In this document: piece by piece, positions 39,619-52,025 of the stretch
Layout of the letters: the number at the start of each line of letters is the position of its first letter
How positions within the stretch are numbered: the stretch's first letter is position 1
Source of the DNA: Pedobacter westerhofensis
Lineage (GTDB): Bacteria > Bacteroidota > Bacteroidia > Sphingobacteriales > Sphingobacteriaceae
Assembly: GCF_900182595.1 (NCBI RefSeq)
Contig: NZ_FXTN01000001.1
Span: forward strand, 601,895-665,894
Direction of reading: 5' to 3'
DNA length: 64,000 nt
Translations under genes and position numbers: made by a program
The notes under the pieces: model-generated
Told to the model about the DNA's origin: nothing
Seen by the model: the letters and a program-made list of their open reading frames with translations, nothing else
The model's database searches: none

Positions 39619-41403
39619 TTAATTCTCGATCAGCGCGTCCAGTTTATTCAGTTCTTCAACAAGCTTACGTTTACCAACCTGCTGACGCCACATGGCATAG
39701 TATAATCCTTTTTGCTCCAGTAATTCCTCATGGTTTCCGCTTTCAATAATGTGGCCGTTTTCCAGCACATAAATACGGTTGGCGTGCATGATGGTAGATA
39801 ACCTGTGTGCAATGATCAGGGTAATATGGTCTTTCAGTTCAGAAAGCTTATTCACAGTTTTGGTGATTTCCTCTTCTGTCAGTGAATCCAGTGATGAAGT
39901 AGCTTCATCAAATAATAAGATGTTTGGATGGCGCAGAAGTGCCCTGGCGATAGACAAACGTTGTTTCTCACCACCTGAAACCTTTACTCCGCTTTCACCG
40001 ATCAGCGTATCCAGGCCATCTGAAGCCCGGGATAAAAGTGACTGGCAGGCAGCTTTGTTCAGGGCTGCATAACATTCTTCATCGGTAGCATTGGGTTTAA
40101 CAAATCTGAGGTTGTCCCTGATATTTCCGGAAAACAATTGCGTATCCTGGGTCACGAAACCTATTTTACGGCGCAGTTCGTCCAGGTGAATATCATCGGT
40201 ATGTGTCCGGTTATACAGGATATCTCCTTTGAATGGTTTATAAAGTCCGACCAATAATTTGATTAGGGTAGTTTTACCAGATCCTGAAGGACCTACAAAG
40301 GCCACAGTTTCTCCTTCTTCAGCATGGAATGAAATGCCATTCAGCGCATTCCGGTTACTGTTTTTGTATTTAAAGAATACGTTTTTAAACTCGATATGTT
40401 CGATTTTCTTTAGTTCTGTTGGCGAATCCGGGATTCTCTCTATCGGCATATTCATAATCCTCTTGAAATTACCCAGAGAGATCTGTACCTCACGCCAGGT
40501 TAACGCCATATGGCCAAATTCCTGGAGCGGACCGAACAAGAAGTACGAATACAAAAGAAAACTGAAATACTGACCTGCAGAGATCTCCTGATCAAAAATC
40601 AGCATCAGCATCACTACCACCATGGTACTGCGTACGATATTGACAGTACTGCCCTGAATAAAGCTAAGCATCCGCAGGATCTTCGTCTTGACTACCTCAA
40701 GGTTAAGGATCTTGTAGGTGGCCATATTCAGCCGCTCAATCTCCTGATCCCCCAGCCCATGACTCTTAACCAATTCTATATTCCGCAGTGACTCGGTAGA
40801 ACGGCCCGCCAGCACAGACGTTTTGAGGATGATGGCACGGTGTATCACCTTGACCTTTTTTGAAAGCACCCAGCTCAGATAGGTAATGATAGGTACTGAA
40901 AGGACAAATACAACGGTTACTTTATAACTGATAAAATAAGAGTATACACTGACGAAGATAATTCCGAACAATGCCATAAAAGTAACATTGATGGATGATT
41001 TAATAAAGTTTTCTGAATCACTCCTTACCCTTTGCAGTGTATCCAGCTTCTCGCCGCTACGCTGTTCTTCGAATACGTGATAAGGCATTGCCAGGGAATG
41101 TTTCATGCCATCTGCATACATCTCTGCACCTGTTTTCTGCGCTACAGTAATTGTGAAATAATCCTGGAAGTTGTTGGCAATACGTGATAAAAATGCGGCC
41201 CCTATACCCAAACCTATCAGCGTCAGGATACCTGAAAAATACTCGTGCCTGGACAGCAGTTCACGTTTATTAATGTATTCGTCAACAATTTTACCTGTAA
41301 TCAGCGGCTCTACAAGGGAAAAGCTTTGATTGATAGCAGTCATTAATAAGGCAAGGAGGACTGTCCATCTATGCTTCTTAAGGTAACTCAGCAGGATCTT
41401 CAT
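39619..41403 (-). CDS. ABC exporter, fused membrane and ATPase domains
   Basis: 594 residues: six-helix exporter domain (residues 1-310) and ATPase domain: Walker A FVGPSGSGKTTLIKLL near 372, Q-loop GFVTQDTQLF, signature VSGGEKQRLSIARALL, Walker B ILLFDEATSSLD, H-loop IIAHRLST. A half-transporter that works as a homodimer; MsbA/LmrA-like, cargo unknown. Last 25 residues (KRKLVEELNKLDALIEN) are charged. Not closely linked to other genes. Confidence 0.92.
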   Translation of the reverse strand: MKILLSYLKKHRWTVLLALLMTAINQSFSLVEPLITGKIVDEYINKRELLSRHEYFSGILTLIGLGIGAAFLSRIANNFQDYFTITVAQKTGAEMYADGMKHSLAMPYHVFEEQRSGEKLDTLQRVRSDSENFIKSSINVTFMALFGIIFVSVYSYFISYKVTVVFVLSVPIITYLSWVLSKKVKVIHRAIILKTSVLAGRSTESLRNIELVKSHGLGDQEIERLNMATYKILNLEVVKTKILRMLSFIQGSTVNIVRSTMVVVMLMLIFDQEISAGQYFSFLLYSYFLFGPLQEFGHMALTWREVQISLGNFKRIMNMPIERIPDSPTELKKIEHIEFKNVFFKYKNSNRNALNGISFHAEEGETVAFVGPSGSGKTTLIKLLVGLYKPFKGDILYNRTHTDDIHLDELRRKIGFVTQDTQLFSGNIRDNLRFVKPNATDEECYAALNKAACQSLLSRASDGLDTLIGESGVKVSGGEKQRLSIARALLRHPNILLFDEATSSLDSLTEEEITKTVNKLSELKDHITLIIAHRLSTIMHANRIYVLENGHIIESGNHEELLEQKGLYYAMWRQQVGKRKLVEELNKLDALIEN

Positions 41404-41924
41404 AAATTCGGCAGATTAAATTATAATTTCTTTTGAATATCTTCAAAAAGAATATCCAAAATGTATTCTTCAGTTAATTGATCGCAAGCATTAAAAGACA
41501 AGCCGAATAATCCAGTATATAAGACAGTAAAGCTCCATTTACCACAAATCTGTAAAAAACAGGCCACCCAATGCCTTAAATATCTTTCCTGGCTAATAAT
41601 GCTTTACAACAATTAGGCTTTGACTAAAATTATGCCAGAAACTGATAAATAATTTGTAAAAAGTACTTGTGACGCACAATAAACGCATAAAAACATAAAA
41701 TCTTTGACACAGGGCTTATCTGCTTAGTTATGAAGCGATTTGTTATTGTAAAATTAACACTAACAAAGATCGTAGGTGTCATTTAGACACTATCAATATG
41801 CTAAATATTGCGAATGTAATTTTCGTGTGATTTAAACTGTAGATACTTGACACAAACTGACCGTTATATCCACATTTGGCATACTTGCGGACAGACTTGA
41901 CAAAAGCCGTCACAATTGGCGGGT
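41404..41924. other. Gene-free A+T-rich intergenic region
   Basis: No open frame of convincing coding character, no terminator of note and no clear repeat. The right end (41877-41924) is richer in G+C and contains short TTGACA and TTGAC words but no good Bacteroidota promoter. Confidence 0.4.
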
Positions 41925-42542
41925 TTAAACCAATCGCTTGCGGACGCACCAGGTAGTCATACAGCGCAGGTCCTGCACATTGGTAGTTTTAATTGGCTCA
42001 AAAAGTTCGCCATTGAGTTCTTCAGTGTAGCGCAGCAAGCGTTCCTGATTGACGAGGTAACGGTTTGAACCATCCGGCAACAGGTAAACCCCGTCGCCCA
42101 GGGGCTTCACCAGTTCCTCAATTCCGATATCTGAGGCCAGTCGGGCAAACAGATAACCTCCGGGTTTGAGTGTCCGCCATACCGACCGCAGCATGGCATC
42201 GAAATGTGCATGACCGCTGGCAAAGTGGAAAACGGCACTGCAGATCGATAAATCGAAAAAGTCATCAGGAAAAGGCAGGTCTTCTGCGGTAGCAACCATA
42301 AAATTATCGGCTGAATGATTTGGCGACAGCACTGAAGACAGACGGCTGGCGCTCTCCACTGCTGCTGCCTGCGGATCAACTCCATATACTTCATATCCAT
42401 TCTGCAGAAAATAACGGATATTACGTCCCCCGCCAACACCTACATCCAGGATACGGCGGCAGTCGTTAAAACGTCCTTTCAGTAACTGATCGAATAAATA
42501 AATGTCAATATTGCCGTAAAGCTGCTGCAGGTTATTTTGCAT
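41925..42542 (-). CDS. Class I SAM-dependent methyltransferase
   Basis: About 205 residues from ATG 42542. Motif I RILDVGVGGGRNIRYFLQNG near residue 28, acidic motif YEVYGVDPQAAAVESA, LPFPDDFFDLSICSAVFHFA (motif post-I region), LKPGGYLFARL. The frame opens to 42599, but the first residues are not family-like. Substrate unknown. Divergent from the gene at 42646. Confidence 0.88.
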   Translation of the reverse strand: MQNNLQQLYGNIDIYLFDQLLKGRFNDCRRILDVGVGGGRNIRYFLQNGYEVYGVDPQAAAVESASRLSSVLSPNHSADNFMVATAEDLPFPDDFFDLSICSAVFHFASGHAHFDAMLRSVWRTLKPGGYLFARLASDIGIEELVKPLGDGVYLLPDGSNRYLVNQERLLRYTEELNGELFEPIKTTNVQDLRCMTTWCVRKRLV

Positions 42543-42645
42543 TTGTTTTTTCCTGCAAATATAGCAGAATGTATTTCGCAGCAACATACGGCAAATCAAT
42601 CAATGGTCTGTAAATTGTTAGTGCTATCACTTAATATCAATCTAT

Positions 42646-43182
42646 ATGACGCATCAGGAAGAATCACAGGAAAACACCACTACAAAGCATGAGCAGCTTA
42701 CCCTGCTGTTTGCCCATTACGGCAGAGCGATCTATGTTGCCCAGGTTTTAGAACAGGAAACCATCAATATGGTTGCTATAGATGAAATTGTTACAACTCA
42801 ACCTGAGTCGGAAACCGAATACGATACGATCTGGGCAAAGTATGATAACAGTAAGAAAATGATGGGGATCATGACAAGTTTACTGCAGCAGGCTTATGAG
42901 ATCGATGAATTGGACATGGAGGAGCTGAAAGCCCTGTTGGCGCTGAAGACTGATCTTGCAAATATCTATTTCAGGTTTAACGACCTGACCGTTGCCACTG
43001 GTGCAGATGCCGACCGCATGATCAGTGATTTTGTGGGATTTAATCAGCGTGTGCAGATGATCAATGAAAAGTTAAGCTTGTACAGGGAGGCCTACAATAC
43101 AAAAACGGGAGTGACTGCAGAGCAGCATGCCGCAGCCTATGCTGCCAGAAAAGAAGAATTTCAGGGCAGCACTGTATTGTAA
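42646..43182 (+). CDS. Conserved-looking protein of unknown function
   Basis: 178 residues, no recognised domain. Predicted alpha-helical and acidic, with no signal or membrane segment. Text such as LLFAHYGRAIYVAQVLEQET and ALLALKTDLANIYFRFNDLT suggests two helical bundles. The frame is intact and codon use is like its neighbours. Starts 46 bases after the divergent methyltransferase open frame. No functional claim can be made. Confidence 0.65.
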   Translation: MTHQEESQENTTTKHEQLTLLFAHYGRAIYVAQVLEQETINMVAIDEIVTTQPESETEYDTIWAKYDNSKKMMGIMTSLLQQAYEIDELDMEELKALLALKTDLANIYFRFNDLTVATGADADRMISDFVGFNQRVQMINEKLSLYREAYNTKTGVTAEQHAAAYAARKEEFQGSTVL

Positions 43183-43258
43183 AACGTATCGACACTGTTA
43201 CCATCTGTATAGCAAGTGGTTGCCGCAAATTATTATTTTTGAGTAAAGCCATTTATTT

Positions 43259-44146
43259 ATGAAGCCAATTGATAAAAAAGATATTAAACAGGAAGTGTTC
43301 GACCTGTATGACGACTATGCGCACAACCGTGTAAACCGTCGCCTGTTTGTACAAAAGCTATCTGCCTATGCCGTTGGGGGTTTAACCGTGCCGGCATTGA
43401 TGAGTTTCCTGATGCCCGATTATGAAGGCAACATACAGGTAAAAGCAGATGATCCCCGACTGAAATCAGAGTACATTAGCTATTCATCGCCCAAAGGCGG
43501 CGGAACAATTAAGGGATTGCTGTCGAAACCAAAAGATGCAAAAAAGAAACTTGGCGGTATCATCGTTGTTCATGAAAACAGGGGGCTTAACCCTTATATC
43601 GAAGATGTAGGCAGAAGGGCTGCCCTTGCGGGATTTATTTCACTGGCACCCGATGCGCTGAGCCCTCTTGGCGGTTACCCGGGAAATGATGAAGCAGGAC
43701 GAGAACTGCAAAGCAAAAGGGACAAAGGCCAGATGGAGGAAGATTTTATTGCCGCATTTGAATATCTGAAAAACCATAAAGACTGTAATGGCAAGGTGGG
43801 CGTTGTTGGTTTCTGTTTTGGCGGCGGCATTGCCAATATGATGGCAGTCCGTGTACCTGACCTGGCCGCAGCGGTACCTTTTTATGGCAGTCAGCCAGCA
43901 TTAACAGATGTACCAAAAATTAAAGCGCCGCTGATGCTGCATTATGCTTCGCTCGATACGCGGATCACTGCCGGCTGGCCTGCTTACGAAGCTGCGCTGA
44001 AAGAAAATGGCAAAAAATACCAGGGCTTTGTTTACGAAAATGTAAACCATGGTTTCCACAATGATACTACGCCTCGTTATGATAAAGCCGCGGCAGACCT
44101 TGCCTGGAAACGCACGGTTGATTTCTTTACCGAGCAGCTGAAATAA
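43259..44146 (+). CDS. Dienelactone hydrolase family protein, possibly Tat-exported
   Basis: 295 residues. Alpha/beta hydrolase: [20 protein letters not shown] near residue 100, nucleophile Cys in [13 protein letters not shown] near 197, Asp in YASLDTRI, His in [10 protein letters not shown]. Near residues 27-45 [20 protein letters not shown] looks like a twin-arginine signal core, so it may be folded and exported. The group includes YghX-like proteins; the substrate is unknown. Followed by a convergent hairpin terminator. Confidence 0.87.
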   Translation: MKPIDKKDIKQEVFDLYDDYAHNRVNRRLFVQKLSAYAVGGLTVPALMSFLMPDYEGNIQVKADDPRLKSEYISYSSPKGGGTIKGLLSKPKDAKKKLGGIIVVHENRGLNPYIEDVGRRAALAGFISLAPDALSPLGGYPGNDEAGRELQSKRDKGQMEEDFIAAFEYLKNHKDCNGKVGVVGFCFGGGIANMMAVRVPDLAAAVPFYGSQPALTDVPKIKAPLMLHYASLDTRITAGWPAYEAALKENGKKYQGFVYENVNHGFHNDTTPRYDKAAADLAWKRTVDFFTEQLK

Positions 44147-44157
44147 ATACATATTTT

Positions 44158-44192
44158 AGCAGGATAAGCGCTTTGTTTCCGCTTATCCTGCT
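44158..44192. terminator. Hairpin between convergent genes
   Basis: AGCAGGATAAGCG (44158-44170) pairs perfectly with CGCTTATCCTGCT (44180-44192), loop of 9. Lies between the stops at 44146 and 44200; T-tract weak on both sides. Confidence 0.65.
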
Positions 44193-44199
44193 GCATTGT

Positions 44200-45042
44200 C
44201 TATTGGAAATCTGTAGATAGTGTGATCGACTTGTTGGCTTCAATGCCCTCAGTCAGCATCTGCATTTTATAATTGGCGAACTGCAGTGCATCCGATCCCA
44301 GCAGCAGGCGAAGCGGCGGTTGTTCAGAACCGGCAATTTTGATCATTACCTCTGCTATTTTTTGCGGATCACCGATCTGTTTGCCCGGTACATCTTCTTT
44401 ATGCTTACGTTTCTCTTCGGCAATTGCAGTGTACTCAGGTATAGGATTCCTTGGATGGGCTATGGAGCCGCTGTTTAAAAAGTTAGTGCGCACATAACCC
44501 GGTTCAATAATCGTTACGCTGATACCAAATGGTTTCAGTTCCTGCGCCAAGGCTTCGGATATACCTTCCACTGCGAATTTAGTTCCGCAATAAATACCCC
44601 AGCCGGCACCGGCAATGAGGCCAAAAACTGTGGACATATTAATGATATGGCCGGCACTTGCTTTTCTCATGTACGGCAGTACAGCGCGGGTCACATTAAG
44701 CAACCCGAATACATTGATATCAAAACTTGCCCGCACTTCCTGATCTGAAGCTTCTTCAATTCCGCCGATTAAGCCAAAACCGGCATTGTTTACCAAAACA
44801 TCGATAGCGCTGAAATGTGCAATTGCCGCTTTCACTGCTTCGCTAACACTTTCCTCATTAACGAGGTCTGCCTGCAGCGGCAAAAATTGAGGAGAAGAAT
44901 TGCCGACAGCCTCTTTCAGTGTTTGAAGGTTACGGGCAGTGGCTGCCACATTGTATCCCGCTGCAAGTAATTGTTTGGCTAATTCCAGACCGATTCCCTG
45001 AGAACAGCCGGTGATGAACCATGTTTTTATCTGATTTTCCAT
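44200..45042 (-). CDS. SDR family oxidoreductase
   Basis: 280 residues. TGCSQGIGLELAKQLL (cofactor turn), ARN in TARNLQ for NADP preference, NNAGFGLIGG near 88, catalytic SSTVFGLIAG-type Ser and YCGTKFAVEG near 155. A typical short-chain dehydrogenase; its relatives often act on carbonyl compounds. Related in style to the SDRs at 6119 and 57931 but not part of a shared operon. Start ATG 45042. Confidence 0.9.
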   Translation of the reverse strand: MENQIKTWFITGCSQGIGLELAKQLLAAGYNVAATARNLQTLKEAVGNSSPQFLPLQADLVNEESVSEAVKAAIAHFSAIDVLVNNAGFGLIGGIEEASDQEVRASFDINVFGLLNVTRAVLPYMRKASAGHIINMSTVFGLIAGAGWGIYCGTKFAVEGISEALAQELKPFGISVTIIEPGYVRTNFLNSGSIAHPRNPIPEYTAIAEEKRKHKEDVPGKQIGDPQKIAEVMIKIAGSEQPPLRLLLGSDALQFANYKMQMLTEGIEANKSITLSTDFQ

Positions 45043-45198
45043 GTCTATAAATTTTATAGTACAAAGGAAATACTTTGGTCAGCATCGCTGTTTGTTCAAA
45101 TCACATGGATAATTGCGAGTTTCAACTATTTTGATATGAAAAAGCAGGATGAACTAAACTTGGTGACACGCTAAGCCAATCAGGAATAGAAAACAATA

Positions 45199-45957
45199 TT
45201 ACTCCTTAACTTTAGCAGCAAGCTCTTTTTGTTTCACGATATTGAATTTGTACAGGTCGTCTGTAGGCACGAGCTTGCGGGTAGATTTTTCGATATCCTT
45301 ACCCTCATCGCTCCATAAATACGGGCGGAAGCTGTAAGATTTGCTGCCGTCAAGATTATCGATAAACTTATCCCAGCTGGCCCATCTCAAACCTTCATAG
45401 AACTTAGAAAGGTCGCTGTCAAAACAAAATAGGATAAATTCGCCATAGCCTGCATTGAGCGGCTCCCAGTTGAGGCTGTTGGGTGCCAGATAATATATAT
45501 TTTTCAGATCGGAACCAAAGGCACCGTAATTAATCGCAAAGAATCCCCCGGCAGCATCATCTGCCACCAGCAAATAATCCGGCTTGTCACCATATTCCTG
45601 TATCGTTTTGCCTTTGTTCCATTCGGGAACATTGCGGTTTAACCTGGTGCTGCCAGATCCCAGGATCCTGATCCAGCCATGATCTACCATGATACCTCCG
45701 GTATTATAAATAACTGCTCCTAAAGTAGAATACGTGGAAACCTGCATATTATACAGTGCTTCTTTAGCCTTTGCAGAATCTACGGGCTGAACTTCTACCT
45801 TATTTTTTGCAGAATCGATCCATTTTTGCACTAGTGGCCAGGCAGGATCAGTTTTATTGATGAGCTCGTCGAGGCTCTGCATTTTGTTCTGTGCAAAGGT
45901 TAATGAAGAAAAGGTAGTTAAACTTAACAGGATAAGGGCGAGGAATAGATGTTTCAT
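45199..45957 (-). CDS. DUF2625 family secreted protein
   Basis: 252 residues with signal peptide MKHLFLALILLSLTTFSSLT and cleavage near FAQ. Family text: LINKTDPAWPLVQKWIDSAK, VDHGWIRILGSGSTRLNR, YLLVADDAAGGFFAINYGAF, WASWDKFIDNLDGSKSYSFR. DUF2625 proteins resemble SMI1-type immunity folds in sequence patterns (LLVADDAAGGFFAIN), but their role is not known. Periplasmic or exported here. Confidence 0.82.
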   Translation of the reverse strand: MKHLFLALILLSLTTFSSLTFAQNKMQSLDELINKTDPAWPLVQKWIDSAKNKVEVQPVDSAKAKEALYNMQVSTYSTLGAVIYNTGGIMVDHGWIRILGSGSTRLNRNVPEWNKGKTIQEYGDKPDYLLVADDAAGGFFAINYGAFGSDLKNIYYLAPNSLNWEPLNAGYGEFILFCFDSDLSKFYEGLRWASWDKFIDNLDGSKSYSFRPYLWSDEGKDIEKSTRKLVPTDDLYKFNIVKQKELAAKVKE

Positions 45958-46022
45958 TCTGATAATATGATCTGCTGCAAAGATAAGATGATAAATTTCA
46001 TCTTTTGCATGATGATGTCATA

Positions 46023-46057
46023 ATAGGTTTTGACTATTCCGCATAGATTTAATTGAT
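46023..46057 (+). promoter_or_regulatory. OxyR-like motif upstream of katG
   Basis: ATAG-GTTTTGA-CTAT (46023-46037), five bases, then ATAG-ATTTAAT-TGAT (46043-46057). Both half-sites fit or nearly fit ATAG-N7-CTAT. It stands 86 bases before the katG ATG. Spacing between halves is 20 bases rather than the 22 of the E. coli consensus. Confidence 0.45.
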
Positions 46058-46091
46058 TATGATTATCCCATCTAATACCATAATTTTATAA

Positions 46092-48419
<2,328 letters not shown>

Positions 48420-48444
48420 AAGAGAATTTAAGTAATATGCTAAG

Positions 48445-48496
48445 GCACCTGCATTACTGCTTTCCGTTTAGGATGCAGTAAGCAGGTGCTTTTTTG
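48445..48496 (+). terminator. Rho-independent terminator after katG
   Basis: GCACCTGC-ATTACTGC (from 48445) pairs with GCAGTAA-GCAGGTGC (to 48489), one bulged A, 14-base loop, then TTTTTT. Twenty-five bases after the katG stop. Confidence 0.9.
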
Positions 48497-48713
48497 TTGC
48501 CTGACCTTAATTTTCTGCCCATGATATCAACAGTAAACATGTATCAGCTAAACTGTCCGCCATTGTACGCTTAGCGTTCGATAATGAACAAAAAAGAATA
48601 TCGTCAATTAACAACCAACTGTATTACAACTATTTAATAGGCATATCACTATTGGCACAAACTTGGTAAATTGCAGAGTAATCATATTTGTTAACCGACC
48701 AACACGTGCAGCT

Positions 48714-51086
48714 ATGTTCAAACTCAATTTAAAAATTGCCCTGCGGAATCTATGGAGAAATAAGACTTCTTCTGTAATCAATATTATTGGTTTGGCAGCA
48801 GGTTTATCAGCCTGCCTACTCCTGCTGCTGTATGTGAGTTACGAAATGAATTTCGACCGGCACTATAAGAATGCGGACAAAATTTATCAGGTGATGACCA
48901 ATTTTCAGGATGCCTCAGGAAAAATCACCAGTACGGGAGATTCACCGGGAGACGGCATTGCGATGACCATCAGAGCAAAGATACCTGAGGTCGATGTAAT
49001 TGCCCGTATTGGCGGTCTTGACCAGTCACTCATTTCTACGGCCCAAAAAGGATTTAAAAGAACTGACCTCTTTGCTGATCCGGAGATCCTGAAGGTTTTC
49101 GATTACGATTTTATAGCAGGCAATCCAAAAAATGCGCTTAGTACACCTAATGCTATTGTACTGACCGAATCGACAGCAAAACTTTTATTTGGCACTACCG
49201 ATGTACTGAACAAAAGCGTGAGGTACAAAAACGCAAAAGATTTAAAGGTGACCGGTGTAATCAGGGATTTACCTGCAAATACTTCTTTAAAATTTGACTA
49301 CCTGATGTCATGGGCTTTTTTTGGAAGCATCAACGAATATGTCAGGAAGCCGAGCTGGGGAAACTTTAACTTCCTGGTGATGGCCAGAATTAATGATCCT
49401 GCCAATATTGACCTGATCAATTCGAAGGTAAAAAAGCTATTCAATGAAAATTATCATGATCAGAGAAATGAAAACTTTCTTTTCCCCTTATCAGATAAAC
49501 ATCTGCACGGTGAATTTCTGAATGGCAAAAGCGTGGGCGGTGACATAGAAAGAATATATCTTTTTATAGCACTGGCTTTTGGCATTTTACTCGTCGCCTG
49601 TATCAATTTTATCAATATGGCTACTGCCAAATCAGAGCGCAGGGCCAAGGAAGTAGGCATCAGGAAAACTATAGGCGCTACACGAAGTTCGCTGATTGTT
49701 CAATTCCTGACCGAAACTATAGTGCTGACGATGGTTGCAGTGCTGATCGCTGTCTGCATTGTTGAAGCCAGTTTACCTGTATTCAAAAACCTGCTGGGGA
49801 TAGATATAATGATCGCATATACCAATGCAGGTTACTGGATGGGCGTACTGGCAGTAGCATTGCTGACCGGGCTTTTATCGGGCATATATCCGGCATTGTT
49901 CCTTTCTTCCTTTAATCCCGTGCAGACGCTGAAAAAGCAAACAGCAAGGGCTAAAGGTATTCCCATTAATTTACGTCAGGTTTTGGTTGTAGGACAGTTT
50001 TGTTTTGCCATCATGCTGGTGATTGCTACACTGGTAATCTATAAACAGATACAGTTTATTAAAAACCGCCCTGTTGGCTATAAGATCAATTTACTGGCAG
50101 AGGTACAACAGGACGGCGGGCTGAACAATAAGTTTGATCTGTTTAAGGACCAGGTGCTGAAAACCGGAGCTGTAACTTCAGTAAATAAGTCATCACGCAG
50201 CATGACAGATGTAGGCAGCTGGTTTTACGGTTTCCAATGGCCGGGAATGGAACAAAAAGGCAAGGAAATCGTTTTCAACCGACTGGAAACGCATTATGAT
50301 TTTGTGAAAACCAATGGTGTGGAGTTGCTCGCCGGGCGCGATTTCTCCCGGGATTTTGCGTCAGACAGTGCAGGTATTTTACTGAGCAGCACTGCGGTGA
50401 AGGTAATGAAGCTAAAAGATCCGCTGGGAACAACTGTTACATTGTTTGGGACGCGTCTAAAGGTCATTGGGATTTTTAAAGATTTCATATGGGATTCTCC
50501 CTACCACTCGGGGCGGCAGATGGTGGTGATCTTTAATAAAAATCCTGAAGGTGTGATCAATATGCGTTTAAACCCCGCCAATAGTCTGAGTAAAAATATT
50601 GAACTGATCTCTGATGTGGTAAAGAATATCAATCCTGATTTTCCGATAGAGGTTAAGTTTGTGAATGATCTGTATACAAAAAAATTGCAGTCAGAAACGA
50701 TCCTGGGTATTCTGGCGAATCTTTTTGGGGGCATTGCGATACTGATCTCCTGCCTCGGGCTGTACGGCCTCGTAGCTTACAGCGCGGAGCAGCGTACAAA
50801 AGAATTTGGCGTGCGGCGCGTCCTTGGTGCTTCGGTTGGGAATATTATGAGGTTGCTTTCGCTCTCATTTCTGAAAATGGTACTTGTAGCAGCATGTATC
50901 GGCGTACCACTTGCATATTATCTGATGAACAAGTGGCTGACTAACTTTGAGTTCAGGACAACGATATCTTTGTGGGTCGTTGTCACATCGATTACTGGTA
51001 CAGCAGTTATTGCATTTATGACGGTGAGTTTCCAGGCTTACAAGGCGGCAAACGCCAACCCTGTTGAAGCACTGAAGTATGAATAG
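48714..51086 (+). CDS. ABC transporter permease, MacB/FtsX type
   Basis: 790 residues from ATG 48714 (MFKLNLKIALRNLWRNKTSS). Two MacB-like periplasmic regions and two FtsX domains, with helices near residues 20-40, 280-300, 330-355, 380-405, and three near the C-terminus. RRAKEVGIRKTIGATRSSLI and RTKEFGVRRVLGASVGNIMR are the characteristic coupling helices. No ATPase gene is adjacent, so a partner must come from elsewhere. Such permeases are usually efflux or mechanotransmission components, not importers. Start further up (48663) is not family-like. Confidence 0.9.
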   Translation: MFKLNLKIALRNLWRNKTSSVINIIGLAAGLSACLLLLLYVSYEMNFDRHYKNADKIYQVMTNFQDASGKITSTGDSPGDGIAMTIRAKIPEVDVIARIGGLDQSLISTAQKGFKRTDLFADPEILKVFDYDFIAGNPKNALSTPNAIVLTESTAKLLFGTTDVLNKSVRYKNAKDLKVTGVIRDLPANTSLKFDYLMSWAFFGSINEYVRKPSWGNFNFLVMARINDPANIDLINSKVKKLFNENYHDQRNENFLFPLSDKHLHGEFLNGKSVGGDIERIYLFIALAFGILLVACINFINMATAKSERRAKEVGIRKTIGATRSSLIVQFLTETIVLTMVAVLIAVCIVEASLPVFKNLLGIDIMIAYTNAGYWMGVLAVALLTGLLSGIYPALFLSSFNPVQTLKKQTARAKGIPINLRQVLVVGQFCFAIMLVIATLVIYKQIQFIKNRPVGYKINLLAEVQQDGGLNNKFDLFKDQVLKTGAVTSVNKSSRSMTDVGSWFYGFQWPGMEQKGKEIVFNRLETHYDFVKTNGVELLAGRDFSRDFASDSAGILLSSTAVKVMKLKDPLGTTVTLFGTRLKVIGIFKDFIWDSPYHSGRQMVVIFNKNPEGVINMRLNPANSLSKNIELISDVVKNINPDFPIEVKFVNDLYTKKLQSETILGILANLFGGIAILISCLGLYGLVAYSAEQRTKEFGVRRVLGASVGNIMRLLSLSFLKMVLVAACIGVPLAYYLMNKWLTNFEFRTTISLWVVVTSITGTAVIAFMTVSFQAYKAANANPVEALKYE

Positions 51087-51087
51087 C

Positions 51088-51654
51088 TTAAAGGGGCAGA
51101 TATTTGTTAACCGTTTTGCCATTGTTGTAGGTGACAGAACTTTCCAGTTTGAGAACTTTCTGGTCTTTGAAAATTGAAAGGCCGTTCCCTATGGCGACAG
51201 GATTACTGAAAATGTAATATTCATCAATCAGGTCTGCGCTGATCAGCGAACTGACAAAACTTGCCCCGCCATAAACCATCAAATCTTTACCTGGTTGGTT
51301 TTTCAGCTGCTTTATGGCAGCAATAAAGTCGCCATTTTCCACTTCCAGGTTTCTGCCTTTGATGTCAGTTTCTGTGCGGCTAAAAACAATCTTGCGCATA
51401 TTTACCATTCGCTGTGCTAAAGGTTGCTCAGGGCTGTCCGGCAAATTGTCAACTACGTTCTCCCAATACTCAATAAATCCGGGGGTCATCTTGCGCCCGA
51501 GCAATATGATATCGCAAGTGTCAGCCAGCTCAATAACTTTATTGTAAGCTGTATCATCCCGTGCAGGAGAAATCCACATCCAGTCAAGCTCTCCATTTGG
51601 ACCCGCTACAAAGCCATCAACGGTCATTTGTACCTGAAGTTTTAATTTACGCAT
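51088..51654 (-). CDS. Dihydrofolate reductase family protein (RibD C-terminal domain)
   Basis: 188 residues: RKLKLQVQMTVDGFVAGPNG, ELDWMWISPARDD, CDIILLGRKMTPGFIEYWEN, KIVFSRTETDIKGRNLEVEN, LMVYGGASFVSSLISADLID. This is the YwjB/RibD_C-like reductase fold, probably NADPH-binding, function unknown. Convergent with the FtsX gene with only one base between stops. Confidence 0.88.
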   Translation of the reverse strand: MRKLKLQVQMTVDGFVAGPNGELDWMWISPARDDTAYNKVIELADTCDIILLGRKMTPGFIEYWENVVDNLPDSPEQPLAQRMVNMRKIVFSRTETDIKGRNLEVENGDFIAAIKQLKNQPGKDLMVYGGASFVSSLISADLIDEYYIFSNPVAIGNGLSIFKDQKVLKLESSVTYNNGKTVNKYLPL

Positions 51655-52025
51655 TGTGATAGGGTTTAAATGTGATTATTGTTTATTGTATCACAAAGGT
51701 CTGTAAATGGTTGCTGACAAGCCGGGTATGATCAGGACAAAGAATGAGGTGATTTGAGCAAAAAACCTTCCCTTCTCCTGGTGGTAAAAATATACTGCCG
51801 ATCTATGATATAGCAGCGATTCAATGCCATCAAGGTAATTCTTTGCCAATCCACTGGAAGCAAAGGTGTTAAACCACGTTCTTTGTATCTTAATATAAAG
51901 ATATTTAGATATCTATACCGCAATATATCTTTTTGAACTTTTAAATTAGGAGCAAATATACATAGTGTCCAAAATAATTCAGATTGTAAGACAACTGTGT
52001 TGAAAAGATATCTGATGTAGGCCGA
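51655..52025. other. Intergenic stretch, nothing recognised
   Basis: No convincing gene, terminator or repeat. A 63-codon open frame on the minus strand (51923-51732) has no family-like text and unusual composition. Confidence 0.35.

Noticed and set aside
41870..41900. Sigma-54 promoter (TGGCA...TTGC)
   Set aside because: GG and GC are seven bases apart instead of ten.
51732..51923. 63-residue open frame on the minus strand
   Set aside because: No family-like text, no neighbour support, and in a gap of poor coding character.
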